Shown here: positions 26,169 through 35,938 of the stretch, one piece after another
Position numbering within the stretch: the first letter of the stretch is position 1
Layout of the letters: the number at the start of each line of letters is the position of its first letter
Assembly: GCF_010500245.1 (NCBI RefSeq)
Contig: NZ_JAAGOX010000053.1
Coordinates: forward strand, 1-64,000
Source of the DNA: Ruegeria sp. PrR005
GTDB lineage: Bacteria > Pseudomonadota > Alphaproteobacteria > Rhodobacterales > Rhodobacteraceae
Reading direction: 5' to 3'
DNA length: 64,000 nucleotides
Translations under genes and position numbers: made by a program
The notes under the pieces: model-generated
Told to the model about the DNA's origin: nothing
Seen by the model: only the letters and a program-made list of their open reading frames with translations
Databases searched by the model: none

Positions 26169-26621
26169 TCAGCCCGCCTCGTTGGGCGGCCAGCCCTGGG
26201 TGTCGATCGTGTTCGTCCAGAGCAGGAAATCGGCAAGCTGGCGGATTTCCTCGTCGCTGAGGTTGAACCTTGGCATCTGTCTCCGGCCCTCGATCCCGGT
26301 CGGTTGCGACTCCATCCAGCCCTTGAGCGTTTCAAAGGCAAGCTCGGGGTCGTCCTGAACACCCCAGCGTGTCATCACGTTCCCTACTTCGGGCGCAAAG
26401 TATGCGCCTTCGCCCAGGATCGAGTGACAGTTGATGCAGGCGTGTTTTTCCCAAACATGTTTCCCGGCCGCGACGCTGGCGGTCAGGGTTTCCGCGTTTG
26501 TCGAAGTGGTCGTGATGTAACGATGGGAATGGGCTGACAGAGCCAGAAAGATGATAATGAAGAACAACGACCCGCCATAGAATATGTTACGGGCCATGCT
26601 TTTTGTCATGACTTCGCGCAT
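26169..26621 (-). CDS. norC: Nitric oxide reductase cytochrome c subunit NorC
   Basis: The 150 aa protein is anchored by one N-terminal membrane segment (NIFYGGSLFFIIIFLALSA) and has a periplasmic mono-haem cytochrome domain with CINCH (Cys62, Cys65, His66) and a likely axial Met in RRQMPRFNLSDEE. It passes electrons from periplasmic cytochrome c or cupredoxin to NorB. It is the first gene of norCBQDEF. The start used is the ATG at 26621; the ATG four codons downstream is equally possible. An NNR-type box is centred about 70 bp upstream. Confidence 0.97.
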   Translation of the reverse strand: MREVMTKSMARNIFYGGSLFFIIIFLALSAHSHRYITTTSTNAETLTASVAAGKHVWEKHACINCHSILGEGAYFAPEVGNVMTRWGVQDDPELAFETLKGWMESQPTGIEGRRQMPRFNLSDEEIRQLADFLLWTNTIDTQGWPPNEAG

Positions 26622-26684
26622 TGCGCTCTCCTTTGCGCCGCGTTTCTGGTGGGGTGATCATCGACTGCGACGGGTCGCACCGCC

Positions 26685-26698
26685 TTAACCAAAGTCAA
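26685..26698. promoter_or_regulatory. NNR/FNR-type box upstream of norC
   Basis: TTAAC-CAAA-GTCAA is a 14 bp dyad of the FNR superfamily; on the norC strand it reads TTGAC-TTTG-GTTAA. The G/C at the fifth position is the form used by NO-responsive NNR/NnrR/DNR regulators rather than FNR itself (TTGAT-N4-ATCAA). It is centred about 70 bp from the norC start. A twin with one base different lies before nirS. Confidence 0.8.
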
Positions 26699-26778
26699 GA
26701 CAGGGCCAATGGAGTTTGGGCGGAGGCGTTTCAGGTGTTGTTGCAAATGCCTCGCAGAAGCATATGCATCTGTAATCA

Positions 26779-26807
26779 TTGACATTTCTGGCGCAAGTTC
26801 TTATCTG
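26779..26807 (+). promoter_or_regulatory. Sigma-70-type promoter for the mntP leader
   Basis: TTGACA at 26779-26784 is a perfect -35 element. Sixteen bases later comes TTATCT (26801-26806) as -10. Transcription would start near 26813, at the 5' edge of the predicted riboswitch, which supports both calls. Confidence 0.65.
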
Positions 26808-26810
26808 AGC

Positions 26811-26935
26811 CGCATCGGGGAGTAGCAGCCGCAGCGATGCGGGATTGCGTCAACACACTCGCGCGGACGCGCGTGGCGCAGTCAGCCCAGGCCACCGGCC
26901 GACGCCTTGCAAGACCGTGGTGACAGGACTCGGTG
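26811..26935 (+). ncRNA. yybP-ykoY manganese riboswitch in the mntP leader
   Basis: The leader holds the diagnostic segment GGGGAGTAGC at 26817-26826 and, downstream, GTCAACACACTCG, the conserved loops of the Mn2+-sensing yybP-ykoY class. It continues with a GCAAGACC...TGACA closing segment similar to the E. coli mntP leader. GCATCG and CGATGC pair around the first loop. A following hairpin GGACTC/GAGTCC (26927-26944) may belong to the expression platform, but no terminator T-run is present, so translational control is more likely. The downstream gene is mntP, as expected. Boundaries are approximate. Confidence 0.85.
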
Positions 26936-26980
26936 GGCAGAGTCCGGCCGTCACCCGGCAAGGCCCCGGAGATATCGACC

Positions 26981-27538
26981 ATGACAGGTTTCGCCATCGG
27001 CCTTCTGGCCGTCACCCTATCGCTCGATGCCTTTCTCGCCTCGCTTGGACGGGGTGCGAGAGGTCAGTCGGCTGGTATCGGTCTGGCACTGCGCACCGGC
27101 GCTGTTTTTGGCGCGGTCGAGGCGGTAACGCCCCTGATCGGCTGGGGTCTTGGCGTTGCCGCCCTGTCCCATGTTGCAAGTTTCGATCACTGGATCGCGT
27201 TCGGCCTATTGATGGCGGTCGGGCTGCGGATGGCCCTGCATGGATTGAAACCGCCTGCCCCGTCCCCTTCCGCTGGTCGCGGCACGGCGGTCCTGCTGGC
27301 CACGGCGATTGGCACCTCGGTCGATGCGCTGGCGGTTGGTGCCTCGCTGGCCCTGCTCGAGGTCAACATCGTTGCTGTCGCCCTGGCGGTTGGGATCAGC
27401 ACCTTGATCCTGAGCACTGCGGGCGTTCTGACGGGAAAATACCTGGGGCAGCGGTTCGGCGGCTGGGCCGAACTGCTGGGAGGATTGGTGCTGATCGGGC
27501 TCGGCTTTGCGATTCTCGCCGAACACCTATCCGTCTGA
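26981..27538 (+). CDS. mntP: Manganese efflux pump MntP
   Basis: The 185 aa membrane protein has six predicted segments and the two MntP repeats: LSLDAFLASLGRGARG near the start and TAIGTSVDALAVGASLALL in the middle, each with the membrane Asp that lines the Mn path. MntP exports Mn2+ to prevent toxicity. The start is the ATG at 26981 after the riboswitch leader; the open frame further upstream is leader sequence. It is divergent from norC and lies inside the denitrification island, an unusual place for a metal exporter. Confidence 0.93.
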   Translation: MTGFAIGLLAVTLSLDAFLASLGRGARGQSAGIGLALRTGAVFGAVEAVTPLIGWGLGVAALSHVASFDHWIAFGLLMAVGLRMALHGLKPPAPSPSAGRGTAVLLATAIGTSVDALAVGASLALLEVNIVAVALAVGISTLILSTAGVLTGKYLGQRFGGWAELLGGLVLIGLGFAILAEHLSV

Positions 27539-27600
27539 CTTTTCTCTGGACGTCGCCGCCACAGCGCCACACTCTTGAGGAAAACCGGACCGGGACAGCC

Positions 27601-28569
27601 ATGGCCGACCAGACACTTGCACCGATCTGCGCCTTTGATTTCACTCAGTGCCGAGCGCGGCCAGTTGCCGACGATTGGCCCGCGCCGACCCCGGGCGACA
27701 GCGCGACCTTTCGCTGGCTGCATCTGGATCTGGGCAAGCCCGAGACCCGCCGCTGGATCGAACAGAATGTTCCACCCATTGCGGCCTCTGCCCTGTTGCA
27801 GGCCGAAACCCGCCCGCGCTGCGACCTGCTGGGCGAGGGATTGATCCTCAACCTGCGGGGCGTCAACCTGAACCCGGGCTCAAATATCGAGGACATGGTC
27901 TCGCTCCGGATGTGGATCCTGCCAAATGCGGTGATCTCGTCCCGGACACGTCGCATCTGGGCCACGGACGAGATCCAGCGCCGCGCCACCGAAGGCACCG
28001 GCCCCGCAACCGTTGGTGGTTTTCTGGCCGAGCTTCTGCACGGATTGTCCCACCGGATCGAACTGGTCTCGCTGGAACTGGACGACCAGACCGACGGGCT
28101 GGAGGAACGCGCCCTGGAGGGCGCATCCGCCCTGCATGACGACCTCGGCGCGCTGCGTCTGACCGTGATCAAGATGCGCAGGTTCCTGCACCCGCAGCGC
28201 GAGGCGCTCGATGCGCTGTTGCGCAACGAATCGCGCCTGCTGGATGCGTCGGAAATCACCGAGTTGCGCGAAGCGGTGAACCGGACGCGCCGCACCATCG
28301 AAGAGCTCGACGCGACACGCGACCGGTTGGTCGCCGTGCAGGATCAGATCGCCTCCGAACAGGTGCGCATTCTGGGGCGCAACAGCTTCATCCTGTCGAT
28401 TGTCGCGGCCGTATTCCTGCCGCTGGGGTTTCTGACCGGGTTGTTCGGCGTCAATATCGCGGGCATGCCGGGAACCCAGTCGCCGCTGGCCTTCTGGTTC
28501 CTGTCCGGCGGCTCGCTGGCCATCGGGCTGGGCATCTTTCTGGTGTTCAGGGCGCTCAAATGGCTGTGA
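27601..28569 (+). CDS. zntB: ZntB-like CorA-family metal transporter
   Basis: The 322 aa protein has a large cytoplasmic helical domain and two C-terminal membrane helices (FILSIVAAVFLPLGFLTGLFG and FWFLSGGSLAIGLGIFLVF). The CorA signature GMN is replaced by GVN in GLFGVNIAGMPG, the form found in ZntB zinc transporters. It probably works as a pentameric Zn2+ (or other divalent cation) channel. It lies 62 bases behind mntP on the same strand, so the pair may be co-expressed under Mn control. Confidence 0.88.
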   Translation: MADQTLAPICAFDFTQCRARPVADDWPAPTPGDSATFRWLHLDLGKPETRRWIEQNVPPIAASALLQAETRPRCDLLGEGLILNLRGVNLNPGSNIEDMVSLRMWILPNAVISSRTRRIWATDEIQRRATEGTGPATVGGFLAELLHGLSHRIELVSLELDDQTDGLEERALEGASALHDDLGALRLTVIKMRRFLHPQREALDALLRNESRLLDASEITELREAVNRTRRTIEELDATRDRLVAVQDQIASEQVRILGRNSFILSIVAAVFLPLGFLTGLFGVNIAGMPGTQSPLAFWFLSGGSLAIGLGIFLVFRALKWL

Positions 28570-28577
28570 CCGGGTGA

Positions 28578-29750
28578 CTACCCGGGCCTGCCGACGCGTG
28601 GCTGGGTCAGGGCGGGCCACATGGACGTGAGGTACAGCGCAAAGGCCGCAACCCAGAGAACTCCGGTGGCCAGCATGGCCGGGCCATAGAAGTCAGCCAC
28701 CCCTGTCCCGAACCAGCGCATAAGCGCGGCCATCGCGATCAGGCCATAGCCCCAGGCCATCGGTCTGGACGCCACCAAGGGCCGCCCGGAATGGCCAAGG
28801 GCGGCGCGGCTCATCACCGCCAGGGTCATGCCGCCCACCCCGCCAATACCCAGCAGATGAACGCCGACGAGCTCGGGCATCAGATCGAACCCCGACAGCC
28901 CCCAGGCCACCATCCCAAGGGCCAGCATCGCCAGCGCCACATGCAGCGACAGAAGGATGGGTTGGCTCAGACACCACAGCCCCGCCCACCCGGCAAGCCG
29001 CAGCGCCAGCACGACACCGAATGCGATGGCCACAACACTCGTCCCCGTCTGGGACAGGTCGCTCGGGACGAGAGCGGGCAGAACAATCGCCAGGATCAGA
29101 CCCGCGCGCTCCAGCACAGGCCGCGATACCGGCCATTTCGCCTCCGGCTCACCGGCACGTTTCATGGCATTGCGGGTAAAGGCAGGCGTGATCCGGCCGC
29201 CAAGGACAGCGATCAGCGCGCATAATGTGATTAGCCCCGCGCGCAGCCCGGAGGAGGCGTCGCCGACCTCCAGACCGATCCAGTCGAGGTGAACCGACAG
29301 ATTCGCGCTCCACAGATAGCCCAGAAAGATCAGGAACATAAGGTTCTGCGGCTTTGGCCGCTTGATCAGCTGCGACAGGATCTTGAGCGCCAGCACCGGC
29401 AGAAAGGCGAGGTCCACCACCGCGACCAGCACCGGTGGCAAGGCCATGGCGTACCAGACGGCAAGCCGCCCCAGAAACCACAATCCGGCGGCCAGCGCGA
29501 TGAACCCGTGCCGGGCGCCCGGAGCGCCGGTCCAATTCGGAACCGCCGTCAGGAAAAAGCCGCCGATGGCCGCCGTGGCATATCCGAATATCATTTCATG
29601 CGCGTGCCACAGGCTGGGGGCATCCCCCAATCCCGGATCGTCCCCCGCGATGTAGAACGTCCAGACCAGGCCGGTGAACAGGCCATAAAGCCCGGCGGCC
29701 AGGAAAAACACCCGGAAACCTTCGGAAAACAATCGGGAAAACGCGGGCAT
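28578..29750 (-). CDS. nnrS: NnrS family haem-copper membrane protein
   Basis: The 390 aa integral membrane protein has about twelve segments. The N-terminus contains SLWHAHEMIFGYATAAIGGF followed by FLTAVPNWTGAPG, the diagnostic NnrS stretch with conserved His. NnrS contributes to protection of the cell from nitrosative stress during denitrification and is typically NO-regulated. It is divergent from nirS and shares the 165 bp intergenic region that carries an NNR-type box. It converges on the zntB-like gene with an 8 bp gap. Confidence 0.93.
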   Translation of the reverse strand: MPAFSRLFSEGFRVFFLAAGLYGLFTGLVWTFYIAGDDPGLGDAPSLWHAHEMIFGYATAAIGGFFLTAVPNWTGAPGARHGFIALAAGLWFLGRLAVWYAMALPPVLVAVVDLAFLPVLALKILSQLIKRPKPQNLMFLIFLGYLWSANLSVHLDWIGLEVGDASSGLRAGLITLCALIAVLGGRITPAFTRNAMKRAGEPEAKWPVSRPVLERAGLILAIVLPALVPSDLSQTGTSVVAIAFGVVLALRLAGWAGLWCLSQPILLSLHVALAMLALGMVAWGLSGFDLMPELVGVHLLGIGGVGGMTLAVMSRAALGHSGRPLVASRPMAWGYGLIAMAALMRWFGTGVADFYGPAMLATGVLWVAAFALYLTSMWPALTQPRVGRPG

Positions 29751-29836
29751 ACCTATCTCCTGTACCGCTTGAACCTGTGCGGCGATCTGTTCGCTGGTCT
29801 TGAGACCCAGAATTGTCGGCGGGACCGCGCGGCGCC

Positions 29837-31661
<1,825 letters not shown>

Positions 31662-31672
31662 CGTCAGTCCAC

Positions 31673-31703
31673 GGGCGGGCCCGGTTGCGTCCCTGGTCCG
31701 CCC
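31673..31703 (+). other. Intercistronic hairpin after nirS
   Basis: GGGCGGGCC at 31673-31681 pairs with GGTCCGCCC at 31695-31703 (9 bp including one G-U pair), followed by TTTCTGT. It lies 12 bases after the nirS stop. It could partly terminate transcription or protect the nirS message, giving more NirS than the d1-synthesis proteins. Confidence 0.5.
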
Positions 31704-31750
31704 TTTCTGTCCCTTCTCCAGCCAGTCGCCCCAACCTGACGGAGCCAGCC

Positions 31751-32524
31751 ATGCATATCGCCGGAAAAGTTCACCTGATCGGAGCGGGTCCGGGAGACCC
31801 AGAGCTGATGACCCTGCGCGCCCTGCGGATGCTGCAAGAGGCCGACGTGGTGGTCTATGACCGGCTGGTCAGCCCCGAGATCGTGGCGATGGCCCCCGCG
31901 GATGCCCGCATGATCCCGGTGGGAAAATCCCCAAAATGCCATCCGGTACCACAGGACCGGATCAACCAGATCCTGCTGGAAGAGGCGATGGCCGGCCATG
32001 TGGTCGCCCGTCTCAAGGGCGGCGATCCGATGATTTTTGGCCGCGGCTCCGAAGAGGCCGCGCATCTTCTGGCCCATGGCGTGCCGGTCGATTACGCCCC
32101 CGGCATCACCGCCGCGCAGGGCGCCAGCAGTTCCACCGGCGTGCCGCTGACCCATCGCGGGCTTGCGACCTCGGTCCAGTATGTCACCGGCCACAGACAG
32201 GCGGACCGGGTGCTGGACCTCGACTGGAAACGTCTCGCCGATCCCGACAGCACCCTTGTCGTCTATATGGGCGTGGCCAATATCGGCCAGATCGCAATGG
32301 GCCTGATGACCGAGGGCCTGTCCGCCGCAACACCGGTTCTGGCCATCAGCCAGGCGACAACGGCGCAGGAGCGTCGGCTTGTATCGCGGCTGGACAAGAT
32401 CGCCACCGATGCGCGTGCGGCCGATCTGGCCGCGCCCACCCTTTTCATCATCGGCCAGGTCGTTTCGCTTTATGCCGAACATTCCTTTCACGACCTGATG
32501 GATCAGGTGGCGGCCCATGGATGA
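31751..32524 (+). CDS. nirE: Uroporphyrinogen-III C-methyltransferase NirE
   Basis: The 257 aa SAM-dependent methyltransferase makes precorrin-2, the first committed step toward haem d1. Family signatures are VHLIGAGPGDPELMTLRAL at the N-terminus, ADVVVYDRLVSPEI, VARLKGGDPMIFGRGSEEA and GVPLTHRGLATSVQYVTGH. The ATG at 31751 follows GGAGCCAGCC; the upstream open frame is intergenic. The 257 aa length is CobA/NirE size, without the CysG dehydrogenase part. Its placement between nirS and nirC marks it as nirE rather than a B12 cobA. Confidence 0.96.
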   Translation: MHIAGKVHLIGAGPGDPELMTLRALRMLQEADVVVYDRLVSPEIVAMAPADARMIPVGKSPKCHPVPQDRINQILLEEAMAGHVVARLKGGDPMIFGRGSEEAAHLLAHGVPVDYAPGITAAQGASSSTGVPLTHRGLATSVQYVTGHRQADRVLDLDWKRLADPDSTLVVYMGVANIGQIAMGLMTEGLSAATPVLAISQATTAQERRLVSRLDKIATDARAADLAAPTLFIIGQVVSLYAEHSFHDLMDQVAAHG

Positions 32525-32867
32525 CGTCCCGTTGATCCGCACCCAAAAGCCGGACAGATCAGCGCCCGCGCTGGCCCTGACGATGCTGTTCCTCGCCACC
32601 ACCGCCTTTGCCGCCGATGCCATTGATCCCGCCGCCCTGAAACGCCTGGTGCAACAGGACTGCGGCTCGTGCCATGGGCTGACCCTCAAGGGCGGGCTTG
32701 GCCCCGACCTGCGCGCCGAGGCGCTGCAACATTACGATCAGGATGTCCTGACCTCGGTCATCCTCGACGGCATACCTGACACGGCGATGCCGCCCTGGCG
32801 GCCGCTGATGACCGAGGAAGAAGCCGAATGGATCGCCCGCTATCTGCAAAACCCGGAGGGCAAATGA
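32517..32867 (+). CDS. nirC: NirC, small periplasmic c-type cytochrome
   Basis: The 116 aa protein has a signal peptide (ALALTMLFLATTAFA) and a single haem-binding DCGSCHGLTLKGG, with a possible axial Met in DTAMPPWRPLM. NirC is thought to donate electrons in the last steps of haem d1 formation, or to NirS. The ATG lies within the last eight bases of nirE, and its stop overlaps the nirF start (ATGA), so all three genes are coupled. Confidence 0.9.
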   Translation: MDDVPLIRTQKPDRSAPALALTMLFLATTAFAADAIDPAALKRLVQQDCGSCHGLTLKGGLGPDLRAEALQHYDQDVLTSVILDGIPDTAMPPWRPLMTEEEAEWIARYLQNPEGK

Positions 32868-34009
32868 AACCTCTCGCACTTGCGCTTGTCGCGGCTCTCC
32901 TGACTGGAACCGCCACGGCCGAAACCATCGCCACCGGGGATCTGGGGCTGGTGATCGAGCGCGCGACCGGATCGGTCCTGCTGGTCGATCAGTCCGACCG
33001 CGCCGCGCTCGCCCGGATCGAGGGCCTGGGCGATCTGTCCCATGCCTCGCTGGTCTATTCCCCGGACGAACGCTTTGCCTATGTCTTTGGACGCGACGGC
33101 GGGTTGACCAAGGTCGATATCACCACCCGCCAGATCGTCGGTCGTGTCGTGCAATCGGGCAACGCCATCGGCGGCGCCATATCCGACGACGGCAGGCTGG
33201 TTGCCGTGTCCAACTATGAACCGGGCGGCGTGCGCGTCTTCGACGCCGACACGCTGGACATGGTTGCCGACATCCCCACCGGCGGCAAGACCATCGGTCT
33301 GGTCGATGCGCCGGGCCGCCGGTTCGTCTTTACCGTCTGGGATACCGGGGAAAGCTGGATCGCCGACTTTACCCAAACGCCGCCGCAGATCACCACAATC
33401 CCCGGCATGGGCAAGAACCCCTATGACGCGCTGATCACCGGCAATGGCCGCACCTATATCACCGGCCTTTTTGGCGAGGACGGGCTGACCGCGCTGGACC
33501 TCTGGTCCGAAAACCCGGAACCGATCCGCGTTCTGCCCGGCTATGGCCGGGGCGAGCAGGAAATGCCGGTCTACAAGATGCCACATCTCGAAGGCTGGGC
33601 GCTGACCGGGCGCGAGTTCGTGCTGCCCGCCGTCGGTCACAGCCAGGTTCTGTGGATCGACGCCGACAAATTGACCGAAACCGGGCGCACGCAGACCCAT
33701 GGCCAGCCGGTCTTTGCTATGGCGCGCCCCGACGGGCGGCAGGTCTGGGTCAACTTCGCCCATCCGCTGAACGACACGATCCAGGTGATCGACACCGTGA
33801 CCAAAGAGGTGATCCACGAGTTCAAGCCCGGTCCGGCGGTCCTGCATATGGAGTTCACGCCGCGCGGGCACGAAATCTGGATCAGCGTCCGCGATGCCAA
33901 CCGCATCATGATCTACGACACGCGGACGTTCGAAAAACTGCGCGAAATAGAGGCGGAGAGCCCCTCGGGCATCTTCTTTACCGCCCGGGCGCACAAAACA
34001 GGGTTGTGA
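32864..34009 (+). CDS. nirF: NirF, haem d1 biosynthesis protein
   Basis: The 381 aa protein has a short signal-like N-terminus (LALALVAALLTGTATA) and a beta-propeller related to the NirS d1 domain: repeated blades such as VYSPDERFAYVFGRDGG and LHMEFTPRGHEIWISVRD. NirF catalyses or assists a late oxidative step in haem d1 synthesis in the periplasm. It has no CxxCH, as expected. The ATG start overlaps the nirC stop; an earlier in-frame start at 32828 lies inside nirC and is not needed. Confidence 0.95.
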   Translation: MKPLALALVAALLTGTATAETIATGDLGLVIERATGSVLLVDQSDRAALARIEGLGDLSHASLVYSPDERFAYVFGRDGGLTKVDITTRQIVGRVVQSGNAIGGAISDDGRLVAVSNYEPGGVRVFDADTLDMVADIPTGGKTIGLVDAPGRRFVFTVWDTGESWIADFTQTPPQITTIPGMGKNPYDALITGNGRTYITGLFGEDGLTALDLWSENPEPIRVLPGYGRGEQEMPVYKMPHLEGWALTGREFVLPAVGHSQVLWIDADKLTETGRTQTHGQPVFAMARPDGRQVWVNFAHPLNDTIQVIDTVTKEVIHEFKPGPAVLHMEFTPRGHEIWISVRDANRIMIYDTRTFEKLREIEAESPSGIFFTARAHKTGL

Positions 34010-34014
34010 CCGCC

Positions 34015-35004
34015 ATGTGCCATATCACCGATCCCATCGACCGCGCCTTGCTGGACGACTGGCAGCGCAACTTTCCTATCACCGACCGCCCCTTTCTGAA
34101 CATCGCCGAGGAACTTGGGCAGAGCGAAAGCAACGTCATCGCCCGCCTGAAGCGGATGCGCACCTCGGGGCGGATCACCCGGGTCGGCGCCACGGTCGCG
34201 CCGGGAACCGCTTCGGCCAGCACTCTGGCCGCCGTCGCCGCACCCGAGGATCAGGTCGAGGAGATGGCCGCGCTGATCGGTGCGGAACCGGGCGTGAACC
34301 ACAATTACCTGCGCGAGGATGACTGGAACCTCTGGTTCGTGGCCACCGGCCCGGACCGGGCGCATGTGGATGCCACGCTTGCGCGCATCGGCGCACGCAC
34401 CGGCCTGCGTGTGCTCGACCTGCCGCTGGTCCGGCCGTTCAACGTGGATCTCGGGTTCCGCATGGGCGCGGCGACGCCGCGCGTTCCCGCCCGCCGCGAG
34501 GCCGACGTTTCCGCCCTGCGGCCCGGCGACACGGATCTGCTTCAGGCGCTGACATCGGGGTTGCAGCTGGTCTCGAACCCCTATGCGACGCTGGCCGAAG
34601 AGCTAAACCGCGACACCGGCGATGTCATGGCCCGCATCCGGGCGATGCAGGCGGCCGGGATCATCGCGCGGCTGGGCGTGATCGTGCGCCACCGCGCGCT
34701 GGGATGGTCCTCCAACGCGATGGTGGTCTGGGATTTGCCGTCCGATGCCATCGCCGCCGCCGGTCCCGCGCTGGCCGCCTGCCCGGGTATTACCCTGTGC
34801 TACGAACGACGCCCTGTGCCCGGTATCTGGCCCTATCGCCTCTACTCGATGATCCATGCCCGGTCGCGCAGCGAGGCCGAGGAAGTTCTGGGCCGGGCCG
34901 CCGCCTTGCCTGAACTGGCGTCCGCCCCGCACAAGGTGCTGTTCTCGACCCGCTGTTTCAAACAGACCGGGGCCCTGATCAAACCCAAGGAGAAGGCCGC
35001 ATGA
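34015..35004 (+). CDS. nirDL: NirD-NirL fusion, sirohaem decarboxylase subunits
   Basis: The 329 aa protein consists of two Lrp/AsnC-like halves. The N-terminal half (about 1-150; DRALLDDWQRNFPITDRPF, then a helix-turn-helix) is NirD-like. The C-terminal half (about 165-320; DTDLLQALTSGLQLVSNPY and CYERRPVPGIWPYRLYSMIH) is NirL-like. NirD, L, G and H together decarboxylate 12,18-didecarboxysirohaem precursors on the way to haem d1. These are separate genes in Pseudomonas; the fused form is known in Paracoccus-type operons. The stop overlaps the nirG ATG. Confidence 0.9.
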   Translation: MCHITDPIDRALLDDWQRNFPITDRPFLNIAEELGQSESNVIARLKRMRTSGRITRVGATVAPGTASASTLAAVAAPEDQVEEMAALIGAEPGVNHNYLREDDWNLWFVATGPDRAHVDATLARIGARTGLRVLDLPLVRPFNVDLGFRMGAATPRVPARREADVSALRPGDTDLLQALTSGLQLVSNPYATLAEELNRDTGDVMARIRAMQAAGIIARLGVIVRHRALGWSSNAMVVWDLPSDAIAAAGPALAACPGITLCYERRPVPGIWPYRLYSMIHARSRSEAEEVLGRAAALPELASAPHKVLFSTRCFKQTGALIKPKEKAA

Positions 35005-35450
35005 CGCTGGACGACACCGACCGCAGGATCCTGAACCGGATGCAGGACGATCTGCCGCTCTGCCCCGATCCCTATGCCGCGGTCGCCGCCGAACTGGGGC
35101 TGGCGGAAACCGATCTTCTGACGCGCCTGGCGCGGATGAAGGAGAGCCGGGTGATCACCCGCTTCGGCCCCTTCTTTGACGCGGCCGCCATGGGCGGCGC
35201 CTTCTGCCTCTGCGCTATGGAGGTACCGGAGGCGGTTTTTGAAACCGTCCTGACCAAAGTCAATGCCCATCCGGAGGTGGCGCATAATTATGAACGCACG
35301 CACCGGCTCAACATGTGGTTCGTCCTGGCGACAGAAACGCCCGAAGGAATACAGGTGACGGCCGATGCGATCGAACGGGAAACCGGGATCGCGGTCCTGC
35401 GCTTTCCCAAACTGCAAGAGTTCTTCATCGGCTTCCGGGTGGCGGCATGA
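35001..35450 (+). CDS. nirG: NirG, sirohaem decarboxylase subunit
   Basis: The 149 aa Lrp/AsnC-like protein begins DDTDRRILNRMQDDLPLCPDPY with a helix-turn-helix and continues with the RAM-like fold segment HPEVAHNYERTHRLNMWFVLA. It lacks the CYERP pocket seen in NirL and NirH and has NYERTHRLNMW instead, as NirG and NirD do. Its start and stop overlap nirDL and nirH by four bases each. Confidence 0.9.
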   Translation: MTLDDTDRRILNRMQDDLPLCPDPYAAVAAELGLAETDLLTRLARMKESRVITRFGPFFDAAAMGGAFCLCAMEVPEAVFETVLTKVNAHPEVAHNYERTHRLNMWFVLATETPEGIQVTADAIERETGIAVLRFPKLQEFFIGFRVAA

Positions 35451-35932
35451 GCATTTCGGATACGGACAGACAGATCATCGCGGCGATGCAGGAAGGCCTG
35501 CCGCTGGTACCGCGCCCATTTGCGGCCATCGCCAGCCAGACCGGCCTGACCGAGGAGACTCTGCTGCATCGTATTGCCGAGCTGAAGGCGCGTGGCGTGA
35601 TCCGTCGCATCGCCGCCGCACCCAACCATTACAAGCTGGGCATGACCGCCAATGGCATGACCGTCTGGGATGTCGACGATGCCCGGATCGCCGGGCTGGG
35701 CGCGCAGATCGGTGCCTTGCCCTATGTCACCCATTGCTATGAACGCCCCCGCGCCCTGCCTGGCTGGCCCTATAACCTGTTTGCCATGGTCCACGGCGCC
35801 ACCCGCGACGAGGTCGAGGCCAAGCGCGGCGAAATCGCCGCGATCCTTGGGGCGGCCTGCCGGGGGCATGACATCCTCTATTCCACGCGCATCCTGAAAA
35901 AGACCGGGCTGCGCCTGAAACAGAAAGGCTGA
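35447..35932 (+). CDS. nirH: NirH, sirohaem decarboxylase subunit
   Basis: The 161 aa Lrp/AsnC-like protein starts MSISDTDRQIIAAMQEGLPL and contains VTHCYERPRALPGWPYNLFA and YSTRILKKTGLR, the NirH/NirL-type active-site segment. It completes the NirDLGH decarboxylase set. The ATG chosen overlaps the nirG stop; the longer open frame lies inside nirG. It is followed by nirJ after six bases. Confidence 0.92.
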   Translation: MSISDTDRQIIAAMQEGLPLVPRPFAAIASQTGLTEETLLHRIAELKARGVIRRIAAAPNHYKLGMTANGMTVWDVDDARIAGLGAQIGALPYVTHCYERPRALPGWPYNLFAMVHGATRDEVEAKRGEIAAILGAACRGHDILYSTRILKKTGLRLKQKG

Positions 35933-35938
35933 GACCCC

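Noticed and set aside
24768-26537. 589-codon open frame opposite norB/norC
   Set aside because: It mirrors norB, whose haem ligands are all present. The translation is His/Asp/Gln-rich without fold signals.
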